A stretch of 34,713 nucleotides of DNA from Mesorhizobium sp. B2-7-1 (lineage in GTDB: Bacteria; Pseudomonadota; Alphaproteobacteria; Rhizobiales; Rhizobiaceae). The notes below the pieces were generated by a model. That model was given only the letters and a program-made list of their open reading frames with translations. It was not told the origin of the DNA and did not search any database. Position numbers and translations under genes: made by a program. The stretch is taken from contig NZ_VFUA01000072.1 of the NCBI RefSeq assembly GCF_006440735.1, forward strand, positions 1 through 34,713, given 5' to 3'. Numbering within the stretch: the stretch's first letter is position 1; each line of letters opens with the position of its first letter. Below are positions 14,362 through 20,964 of the stretch, piece after piece.

Positions 14362-15579
14362 TCAATCAGACCTTGCGCTCATCCTGCCACTCCGCGCCAC
14401 TTCCCTGCCCGCCCGATAGACGGTGCGCTCCTTCGGCACCGCCACCACCGCTTCCGGCACATGGTCGGCCTTCAGCGTGACGAAATCCGCCCTGGCGCCG
14501 ACGGCGATGCCGTAGCCTTCGAGCCCCAGCGCCTTGGCGCCGGCATGGCTCACCACGTCGTAAGCCGCTTCCAGTTCCCAGTCCTCGTAGAAGCCGGAGC
14601 GGTAGCCGATCATGTTGGCGCGATTGAGCATGTCGCCATCGCCATAGGGCCACCAGGAATCGCGGATGTTGTCGGAGCCGGCGAAGACGGTGACGCCGGC
14701 CTTGCGCAGCGCAGCCACCGGCGGAAAAGGATGATCGCCGGGCGCGTTGGTCATGATGGCGACGCCGGCGGCGGCTATCCGCTCGGCCGCGCCGGCCAGC
14801 GTGTCGGCGGAAATGTCGCCCAGCCCGTAGGCGTGGCTGATGACGACGTTTCCCTGCATGCTCAACGCCTTGGTCCGGGCCGCTATTTCCTCGATCTCGA
14901 ACAGGCCGAGCGTGTCGCGGTCATGCAGGTGGATGTCGACGCCGGCGCCGTGCTTTTCGGCAAGGCCGAAGACGACATCGAGATGGCCCTTCACATCGCG
15001 ATCGAAGCTTGCCGGGTCGAGCCCGCCGATCAGGTCGCAGCCGAGCTTCAACGCCTCGTCGAGCACCTCCGCGGTGCCTGGCGAGGACAGGATGCCGCTC
15101 TGCGGGAAGGCAACGAGCTGGATGTCGATCAGGTCGCGGTATTTCTCCCGTACCCCAAGGATCGTCTCGACATGCTTCAAGCCGACCGCGGCGTCGACCA
15201 TGACATGGCTGCGCATGGAAAGGCTGCCATTGCCGACGCAGAGCTCGAGCTGGTTTCTCGCGCGCTCCGCCATCGGCGCTGCCTGCTCGAGGTTCCTCAT
15301 CTGGAAGGCGACCCGCTCGCGCACGTCAAAACCGTTGGTGCAGGGAATGTGCGGACGCCAGGCGTCGCCATAGAAGGAGGTATCGAGATGGATATGGCCC
15401 TCGACGAAGGCCGGCAGCACGAGCTGGCCGGCGAGGTCGATGGCGCCGGAGGGCGGCGTGACCGTATTGGCTGCAGGCACGATGGCGCTGAAGCGGCCGT
15501 CGGCTACGGTGAGGTCAGCGACCATGCCGTCGGCGAGCCTGGCGTTGAGATAATGAGTCTGGTCCACGGTGCAATCCAT
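14362..15579 (-). CDS. Amidohydrolase, cytosine-deaminase-like
   Basis: The protein has 405 residues, a TIM-barrel metal hydrolase. Metal ligands are GHIHLDT (His62, His64), DIHLHD (His217, His219), SHAYGLGD (His249), and Asp303 in FAGSDNIRDSWWPYG. The last block and the overall order match CodA-type cytosine deaminases and isopropylammelide hydrolases. At the position of the catalytic HCDE of E. coli cytosine deaminase it reads HLHD, so the substrate may differ from cytosine. The barrel ends with the typical GARADFVTLKADHVPEAV tail. The ATG at 15579 is chosen because the protein then begins with a normal strand; the ribosome site is weak. It is alone on its transcript. Confidence 0.9.
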   Translation of the reverse strand: MDCTVDQTHYLNARLADGMVADLTVADGRFSAIVPAANTVTPPSGAIDLAGQLVLPAFVEGHIHLDTSFYGDAWRPHIPCTNGFDVRERVAFQMRNLEQAAPMAERARNQLELCVGNGSLSMRSHVMVDAAVGLKHVETILGVREKYRDLIDIQLVAFPQSGILSSPGTAEVLDEALKLGCDLIGGLDPASFDRDVKGHLDVVFGLAEKHGAGVDIHLHDRDTLGLFEIEEIAARTKALSMQGNVVISHAYGLGDISADTLAGAAERIAAAGVAIMTNAPGDHPFPPVAALRKAGVTVFAGSDNIRDSWWPYGDGDMLNRANMIGYRSGFYEDWELEAAYDVVSHAGAKALGLEGYGIAVGARADFVTLKADHVPEAVVAVPKERTVYRAGREVARSGRMSARSD

Positions 15580-15894
15580 TGAAAGGAAAGCGTCAGTCGT
15601 CGCCGGTCGGGCGGACGAGGTCAATGCGGCAAGGGATAGAAACTGTTTCCACCCTTGCTTTCTCCTCCGTGCGGAGGAAGGCAGGTGCAACCGCCGCCAT
15701 ATACCGTTTTCGCGGAAGTTTCAGCGGGCGGCAAATGTGCCATGGTGAAGTCTGCGGTATGAGGCCGCCGTGGTCGACGCGGACGCCCAAGCACATCCCC
15801 AACAATGCGCCCCCAACGGCCGCGTCGACCATGAACGGAAATGGCAATGGCGACCTTGCCCAGGTCGCCGTTTTTTGACCGGCCCTGCTTTTGA
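15580..15894. other. Intergenic region with a plus-strand terminator but no clear gene
   Basis: The 315 bases lie between the amidohydrolase start and the GFA-family stop, both on the minus strand. They contain a hairpin TCCTCCG-TG-CGGAGGA (15663-15678) and a strong plus-strand terminator (15849-15876). Open frames on both strands lack ribosome sites and family features. A small plus-strand RNA ending at the terminator is a possibility. Confidence 0.5.
15849..15876 (+). terminator. Plus-strand Rho-independent terminator without an obvious gene before it
   Basis: GGCGACCT (15849-15856) pairs perfectly with AGGTCGCC (15862-15869) around a 5-base loop and is followed by G and six T. Both flanking genes run on the minus strand, where the stem has no T tract. 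The nearest plus-strand protein gene upstream is at 12761-13057, far away. Confidence 0.75.
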
Positions 15895-16350
15895 TCAGCC
15901 TTGCGTGCCGGCGTATTCGGCGACCAGCGGCTCATATTCCTCGAAGGACGGCAGCGCTTCGTAGCTGTGCACCGCCGATGTCGCTGCCCAGGGCAATTTC
16001 TCGCTGGTCCAGGTCTCGATGAAGGGCGCGAACCAGGCATGCTCGTCGAGCATGGTCGGGCGCAGGTTGACGAACCAGTCGATCCCCTCCGGCCGCGTGA
16101 ACATCCAGGTCATGCAGTAGCCGCAGAAATAATGTTTCGACGCGCCATGCAGGCCGCCCACAACCGGCTCGCCCTTTGTCACCTCGAAGCCTTCCGAGGG
16201 GATCGCCGCGCTCAGCGAATAGGCACTGGACGACATCGACTGACAGCCGGTGCAGTGACAAGCCATGGTGAGCAGCGGCTTCGCCGAAATCTTCAGGCGC
16301 ACGCGGCCGCAGCGGCAGCCTCCTTCAGCGGGGAGAGCGAGAGTGGGCAA
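15895..16350 (-). CDS. GFA-family zinc protein (glutathione-dependent formaldehyde-activating-like)
   Basis: The protein has 151 residues. The zinc-binding cysteines are GGCRCGRVR (Cys12, Cys14), CHCTGC (Cys31, Cys33, Cys36) and FCGYC (Cys76, Cys79), as in Gfa and CENP-V-like proteins. Most members are not formaldehyde enzymes, so the role is unknown. The TTG at 16350 is chosen as start because AAGGAG lies seven bases upstream and the product then has the family's usual length. The frame stays open upstream to 17085 only by passing through a repeat and the wrong frame of the isochorismatase gene, so a fusion is not real. Confidence 0.9.
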   Translation of the reverse strand: MPTLALPAEGGCRCGRVRLKISAKPLLTMACHCTGCQSMSSSAYSLSAAIPSEGFEVTKGEPVVGGLHGASKHYFCGYCMTWMFTRPEGIDWFVNLRPTMLDEHAWFAPFIETWTSEKLPWAATSAVHSYEALPSFEEYEPLVAEYAGTQG

Positions 16351-16377
16351 GATGGGCTCCTTGGGTTGGGATTTGTC

Positions 16378-16521
16378 CCTTCTCCCCTTGTGGGAGAAGG
16401 TGTCGCCGAAGGCGACGGATGAGGGGTGTTCCAGGGAAAACCAGCGTCGCACTCCCCTGGAACACCCCTCATCCGTCTCGGCGCTTCGCGCCGATCCACC
16501 TTCTCCCACAAGGGGAGAAGG
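16378..16521. repeat. RIME-like nested inverted repeat (144 bp)
   Basis: The outer arms, 23 bases at 16378-16400 and 16499-16521, are exact complements and each is itself a hairpin. Inside lie GACGGATGAGGGGTGTTCCAGGG and its near-complement in the other arm. The same family recurs at 29502-29686, and in a variant form at 31937-32091. It separates the GFA gene from the isochorismatase pseudogene on the same strand. Confidence 0.9.
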
Positions 16522-16532
16522 AGAAGGCGCGC

Positions 16533-17085
16533 TCAGCCTTCGACCAACTCCGCCGTCGTTGCCATCCGGACGCCCTGCCCCTCGAATGCCTCGTTGTGGC
16601 GGGCGATGATGTCGGGCGCCCTTTCCTTGTCGCTGTCCAGCGTCGAATGCGCGTCGGAGACCACGGTGACGCCGAGCCCTTCGGCAAAGGCTCCCTTCAC
16701 CGTGGCGGCGACGCAGAAATCGGTCTGGGCGCCAAGAAGCACGACGCCCTTCGCGCCCTGCCCCGCCACCCATTCGGCCAGGTCGGGGTTGGAGAAGGCG
16801 TTTGCCGACGCTTTTGCCGAATGTCGGCTCGTCGGCCGTCTGGCCGAGTTGCGGCCATACCGGCCAGCCGGAGGCGCCCGGCGCCAGCGGATCGCCTTCC
16901 GGCCCGTCATGGCGGATGAAGGCCACCTTGCGGCCAGAACGGCGTGCCCAACCGATCAGCCGGCGGGCACGCTCGGCGATCGTGTCGGCGTCATGGATCG
17001 GCGGCTCGAAACGGCCGTCGAACATATTGGTCTGCAGATCGATGACGATCAGCGGTGCGGCGCTGGAAGGGGCTGTCTTTGGCAT
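16533..17085 (-). pseudogene. Isochorismatase-family cysteine hydrolase, frameshifted
   Basis: Two frames together give one complete isochorismatase-like hydrolase of about 183 residues. The first frame starts at the ATG at 17085 and carries LIVIDLQTNMFDGRF with the catalytic Asp, through DEPTFGKSVG. The second frame carries NAFSNPDLAEWVAGQGAKGVVLLGAQTDFCVAATVKGAF with the nucleophile Cys and ends at 16533. The switch falls at the AAA coding run (TTT at 16801-16803): with one base fewer, GKSVG reads straight into NAFSNPDL. The first frame alone yields a random tail. Either the gene is inactive or the run is a sequencing or assembly error; nothing else is damaged. The family hydrolyses amides or isochorismate-like compounds; the substrate is unknown. 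Confidence 0.85.
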
Positions 17086-17222
17086 GGCGCGAAGATAGCG
17101 TGGGTGAGAGGCTGGTCAAGGACAAGGCCAGGAACCAGCAAGTAGCAACTTGCGCAACTACAATTTTCAGTTGTACTTATAAATCATCACAACTAAGATG
17201 GCCAAGAGATCGGGGGATGACA

Positions 17223-17537
17223 ATGGATGAACAATACACCGTGTTCCTGATCGGAGGAGACACGGGAGGTGACGAGCAGGCGGTGTTCACGCCGCATAAT
17301 GTGGGAACCCGGTGCAGGCTCACCTGCAGCTATCGCAACAAAGTCATCGCTGCTGAAGAAGACGACTATTTCGAAGCCCTGTGCCAAATCCGCAAGCAGC
17401 TAGAAGTGGACGGAATACTGCCCTTTTGTTATGGCGCGAGCGCCAATGTTTTCCCTGAAGGCACCGTGACGGAGATGAGCCGTGGATTGGTGGTCTGCAA
17501 GGTGAAAACGGGGGAGCGTCCCAAGAGAGCGACTTAG
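17223..17537 (+). CDS. Hypothetical protein, 104 residues
   Basis: I do not recognise the family. The product has no signal peptide or membrane helix. It starts with a strand (YTVFLIGGDTGGDEQAVF), has two Cys around a CRLTCSYRNKVIAAEEDDYFEALCQIR segment, and ends in a basic tail KVKTGERPKRAT. An alternating strand/helix layout suggests a small alpha/beta fold. The ATG at 17223 has a GGGGG site about seven bases upstream; an in-frame ATG at 17217 would add two residues. The stretch 17140-17760 is visibly richer in A and T than its flanks, which hints at later arrival. Confidence 0.55.
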   Translation: MDEQYTVFLIGGDTGGDEQAVFTPHNVGTRCRLTCSYRNKVIAAEEDDYFEALCQIRKQLEVDGILPFCYGASANVFPEGTVTEMSRGLVVCKVKTGERPKRAT

Positions 17538-17566
17538 TCAATATATTTGACGATGGCTATGATGTG

Positions 17567-17749
17567 ATGCCCGTGTTCGTTTCCATGCAGCAGAAATTTT
17601 GGGATTCGTGGCTAGCTTCCCTGCCCCAATCGCAAGACCCGGAAATAGCGAACTCGAAGGACGGCGCAGTCCACTCCCTCTGGCAGTCTCTAACACTTAG
17701 CTTTGCCAAGATGTTGAAATCGCTTTTTCCACGATCGGGGGGAAGATAA
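17567..17749 (+). CDS. Possible small hypothetical protein
   Basis: About 60 residues, starting MPVFVSMQQKFWDSWLASLPQSQ and ending in a basic LKSLFPRSGGR. It lies 30 bases after the preceding hypothetical gene and shares its lower GC content. The start could be the GTG at 17564 or the ATG at 17567 or 17585; no good ribosome site is present. The call rests only on position and an uninterrupted frame. Confidence 0.25.
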   Translation: MPVFVSMQQKFWDSWLASLPQSQDPEIANSKDGAVHSLWQSLTLSFAKMLKSLFPRSGGR

Positions 17750-17761
17750 GGCGCCTGGCTT

Positions 17762-18670
17762 TTAGGACATCAGCGGCATCGGGCCCTTCAGCGCCTCGGC
17801 CAGCGCATCGCGGAAGACCGCGATCGGGCGCGCCAACCTGCCGGCCGGCGGGCGGTGCAGCAGCCAGCAGCGCACCTGCGGCTTGAAACCGGGGCAGTCG
17901 ACCACCTCGACCGCGTCGCGCCATTGGCTGCCTGACAACGCGCCGGGCGTGACGACGCCGATGCCGTGACCGCGCGCCACCAGGGACATGCGCAAGTCCG
18001 CACCCTGCGCCTCGACGCCGACATGGAAGGGCAACCGCGCCACTTCGAAGCGATGGCGGATGAAGGCGCGGAAGCCGCAGCCGGTTTCGTTGAGCACCCA
18101 GGAATAGCGCGCGAGATCGTTGAGCTCCGCCTGCTTCGGCACGCCGAGGCTTGGCGAAGCCACAAGCAGCACCGCCTGCACGCCGAGATCGTCGCCGACA
18201 AGCTCGGGCGGCGGCGCGACACCCTCGGCGAGGCAGACCGCGACGGCGTCGATCTCGCTGTGCAGCACCTGCTCCACCAGGCGCGGCGACAGGCTGGAGG
18301 TGATCTTCAGCGTCAGTTGCGGGAAGGCCGCGCGAAGACTGTCGAGCGGCTCGGACAGCGCGCTGGTCGACAGATAAGGCATGATGCCGAGGCGGAACTC
18401 TCCCCTCACCTCGCCGGCCGGCGAGACGCCCGCCTTCAGATCCTCCAGCGAGCGCAGCACGCGGCGACCATGCTCATAGGCCTCGCGGCCCGATGCGGTT
18501 GGTTTCAGCGGCTTCGACTGGCGGTCGAGCAAAGGCGTCGCCAACTGCTGCTCGAGGTTCTGCACCCGGCGCGTCACGCCAGGCTGGGTGAGGTTGAGCC
18601 TGGCCGAAGCGCCGACGATGGAGCCGGTCTCGACGACGGCGACGAAGGCTTCGAGGTCATGGATATTCAT
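17762..18670 (-). CDS. LysR-family transcriptional regulator
   Basis: The protein has 302 residues. The N-terminal helix-turn-helix is clear (LEAFVAVVETGSIVGASARLNLTQPGVTRRVQNLEQQL), followed by the effector-binding domain (GEFRLGIMPYLSTSAL to the end). It lies head to head with an MFS transporter gene, the usual LysR arrangement in which the regulator controls its divergent neighbour and itself; this is inference. The ligand is unknown. Confidence 0.94.
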   Translation of the reverse strand: MNIHDLEAFVAVVETGSIVGASARLNLTQPGVTRRVQNLEQQLATPLLDRQSKPLKPTASGREAYEHGRRVLRSLEDLKAGVSPAGEVRGEFRLGIMPYLSTSALSEPLDSLRAAFPQLTLKITSSLSPRLVEQVLHSEIDAVAVCLAEGVAPPPELVGDDLGVQAVLLVASPSLGVPKQAELNDLARYSWVLNETGCGFRAFIRHRFEVARLPFHVGVEAQGADLRMSLVARGHGIGVVTPGALSGSQWRDAVEVVDCPGFKPQVRCWLLHRPPAGRLARPIAVFRDALAEALKGPMPLMS

Positions 18671-18681
18671 GCGTAACTCGC

Positions 18682-18695
18682 ATAATCATTATTAT
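18682..18695. promoter_or_regulatory. Candidate LysR binding site between divergent genes
   Basis: ATAAT-N4-ATTAT lies in the AT-rich 97-base spacer between the LysR start (18670) and the MFS start (18768). Dyads in such spacers of the T-N11-A kind are typical LysR sites. The spacer must hold both promoters, but I cannot fix the -35/-10 boxes with confidence. Confidence 0.4.
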
Positions 18696-18767
18696 ATCAT
18701 TTCAATTGTAGCATTATAGCTGGTCCGAATAAAGTCCCGTTCGAATATGCGGACAGCGAGGCTAGCC

Positions 18768-20027
18768 ATGAACGGAACAGACAACGCCCGGGTCGCGGCG
18801 GCCGACTTCGTGGAACAGCCGTCGCATGCTGCCGGCGGCGCCATCACCCGCTCGCAGACATTGCTGTTCGCCGCCTCGGTCGGCATCATCGTCACAAACT
18901 TGTTCGCGCCCCAGACGTTGGTCGGATTGATCGGCCCATCGCTGGGTGCCGCGGCATCGGAAAGCGGCCTGGTCTCGATGGCCACGCTGCTCGGCTATGC
19001 GGCCGGGCTGTTCTTCCTGGTGCCGCTGTCCGACCTAGTCGAGAATCGCGCGCTGGTGCTGCGCATGCTGTGCGCGGCCGCGCTCGCCGCCGCGGTGGCT
19101 TCATTCGCGCCGTCCGCCGCCTCGCTGCTTGCCGTGCTTTTCGTGCTCGGCGCCGCCTGTTCCTGCATCCAGGTGCTGGTGCCGGTGGCCGCCTCTATGG
19201 CGCCGCCGGGACAGGAAGGGCGCGTCATCGGCGACGTGATGAGCGGGCTGATGATCGGCATCCTCCTATCCCGTCCGATTGCCAGCATCGTCGCCGACGC
19301 CTTCGGCTGGCGCGCCTTTTACGGCATCAGCGCCGCGGCACTTGCGCTGCTTGCCGTCCTGCTCGGCCTGACGCTGCCAAGGCGGCGGCCGCCGGCGCAT
19401 GCGAGCTACGCCGCGCTCATCGCCTCGCTGATCGGGCTTCTGGGTCAGGAGCCGATGCTGCGTCGCCGCGCCTTCACCGCGAGCCTGGTGATGGCGGCCT
19501 TCAGCGTGTTCTGGACGGCGGTGGCTTTGCGCCTCTCGGCATCGCCTTTCGACCTCGGCCAGAAAGGCATTGCGCTGTTCGCGCTGGTCGGCGCCGGAGG
19601 TGCGGCGGTGACGCCGATTTTCGGCCGCGCCGGCGACCGCGGTTTTACGCGCCCGGCAACGATCCTCTGCCATATCCTGCTAATCGCGGCGCTCGGCGTC
19701 GCCGCGTGGGCCGGCGTGGGGGCCGGCGCGGCCAAGGCCGGCGGCGCATGGCTGCCGCTCATCCTCATGGGCGTCAGCGCCGTGCTGCTCGACATCGGCG
19801 TCACCGGCGATCAGACGCTCGGCCGCCGCGCCGTGAACCTGCTGCAGCCGAAGGCGCGCGGCCGCATCAACGGGCTGTTCGTCGGCATCTTCTTCATCGG
19901 CGGAGCGATCGGCTCGCTGCTGGCTGGCATCGCCTGGGCCTGGGGCGGCTGGAACGCGGTGTGCGCCACCGGCGCAGTGTTTGGGGTGGCGGCGCTGGTG
20001 GTCGACCTGGTGGGTAGCTCGGAATAG
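18768..20027 (+). CDS. MFS transporter
   Basis: The protein has 419 residues with about 12 hydrophobic helices, an integral inner-membrane major-facilitator protein. It is likely an exporter driven by the proton gradient, of the YnfM/AraJ-like kind (inference). The cytoplasmic loops are short and basic (LPRRRPP, RAGDRGFTRP), as expected. The start at 18768 is preferred, because GAGG lies six bases upstream; an in-frame ATG at 18747 would add seven residues. It is divergent from the LysR gene, which probably regulates it. The substrate cannot be read from sequence. Confidence 0.93.
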   Translation: MNGTDNARVAAADFVEQPSHAAGGAITRSQTLLFAASVGIIVTNLFAPQTLVGLIGPSLGAAASESGLVSMATLLGYAAGLFFLVPLSDLVENRALVLRMLCAAALAAAVASFAPSAASLLAVLFVLGAACSCIQVLVPVAASMAPPGQEGRVIGDVMSGLMIGILLSRPIASIVADAFGWRAFYGISAAALALLAVLLGLTLPRRRPPAHASYAALIASLIGLLGQEPMLRRRAFTASLVMAAFSVFWTAVALRLSASPFDLGQKGIALFALVGAGGAAVTPIFGRAGDRGFTRPATILCHILLIAALGVAAWAGVGAGAAKAGGAWLPLILMGVSAVLLDIGVTGDQTLGRRAVNLLQPKARGRINGLFVGIFFIGGAIGSLLAGIAWAWGGWNAVCATGAVFGVAALVVDLVGSSE

Positions 20028-20037
20028 CTGCCGCCGC

Positions 20038-20886
20038 TCAGGCGTTCCTTGGATCGGCCACGCATTGCGGGATCGCGCGGGTGGCGGCGATCAGCTTGCC
20101 GCGCACTTCCGAAGGCCGTCGCAAATTCTGCCAATAGGCGCCGATGCCCTTCATCTCGGTGCCCTCGCCGCCGCCCAGCGCGCCGTCGGCGCCGACCAGC
20201 ATCGTCACGATCTTGACGCCGCAGGCGAGGTTGCGGTCGGGATCGGTGATGTCGACCTCCGACTTGAAGCCGCAATGGTATCTCTGCTCGTCCGAAAGCG
20301 ACAGTTGCAGCAGGCCGATCGAATACTGATCCTGGTCCTCTTCCCAATAGGCGGCGGAGCTGCTGTTGACGGATTCCGCGCTGACCAGGTCGGCAAGCAG
20401 CGTACGCCAGAACACGGCGCGGCTGCTGCGGTCCTGCCGCAGATAGCCCGGGCAGAAAACCCCTATGTCGGAAGGCTCGAGAGCGCTCAGCGGCTTTTCG
20501 GCATCGACCAGATAGGCCAGCTTGCGCGTCACGGTCTTGTGGTCGACCATTTTTGCCACCGCGCCCTGCCCCGCAAGGCAGTTTTTCGCGAAGGCCTGCG
20601 CCTCCGGCTGGGTGGTATGACCGTGGGATTTCCACTGGTCGGTGCAGGAGGGCTCGGACGCGACAACCGGCTCCGCCGCCCGTGGAGCAGCCGGCGAGGC
20701 GACCGCCACGTTAGCAGGCTTCGGTGCGGCGGCTTTCGGAGCGGCAGCCTGGGGCACCGCGCTGTCGATAACCTTGGGATTGGCGCAACCGTCAAGCGCC
20801 AGCGCAAGTCCTATCAATGCCAAGGCGGCGCGGATCGGCTTCGACCGAAGCCCGGCCCCCGAACGGACTGATCCGCAAGCGTGCAA
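20038..20886 (-). CDS. Lipoprotein with a lysozyme-like (transglycosylase-type) domain
   Basis: The protein has 282 residues. The lipobox LDGC at about residue 33 follows a hydrophobic run, so it should be a lipid-anchored periplasmic protein. A Pro/Ala-rich linker (about 38-80) leads to a domain with AESVNSS (possible catalytic Glu), YSIGLLQLS and DPDRNLACGVKIV, which resemble the E...GLMQL...NIxxG order of SLT-type lytic transglycosylases. Cleavage of peptidoglycan is therefore likely but not certain. The start is TTG at 20886, with GGGAGGGG five bases upstream. It is convergent with the MFS gene. Confidence 0.75.
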   Translation of the reverse strand: MHACGSVRSGAGLRSKPIRAALALIGLALALDGCANPKVIDSAVPQAAAPKAAAPKPANVAVASPAAPRAAEPVVASEPSCTDQWKSHGHTTQPEAQAFAKNCLAGQGAVAKMVDHKTVTRKLAYLVDAEKPLSALEPSDIGVFCPGYLRQDRSSRAVFWRTLLADLVSAESVNSSSAAYWEEDQDQYSIGLLQLSLSDEQRYHCGFKSEVDITDPDRNLACGVKIVTMLVGADGALGGGEGTEMKGIGAYWQNLRRPSEVRGKLIAATRAIPQCVADPRNA

Positions 20887-20964
20887 AGTATCCCCTCCCG
20901 AGCAGTAAAAGGTACAGACCAGCCCGGCCTCGCATCGTCACTCTGCCAGATCGGTGGTGGCCTG

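Noticed and set aside
15593..15847. Minus-strand open frame of 84 residues with a hydrophobic start
   Set aside because: No ribosome site, no family, a random-looking second half, and it lies across a region ending in a plus-strand terminator.
15580..15876. Riboswitch (cobalamin, SAM-II, fluoride) before the plus-strand terminator
   Set aside because: None of the conserved core sequences of these classes is present and no gene follows on the plus strand.
16378..16521. CRISPR or insertion sequence
   Set aside because: There are no regularly spaced direct repeats and no transposase. The structure is a single nested inverted repeat.
15895..17085. One 396-residue protein joining an isochorismatase start to a GFA end
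   Set aside because: The middle third is random sequence from a wrong frame and from the repeat at 16378-16521. The proper isochorismatase C-terminus is in another frame and the GFA gene has its own ribosome site and TTG start.
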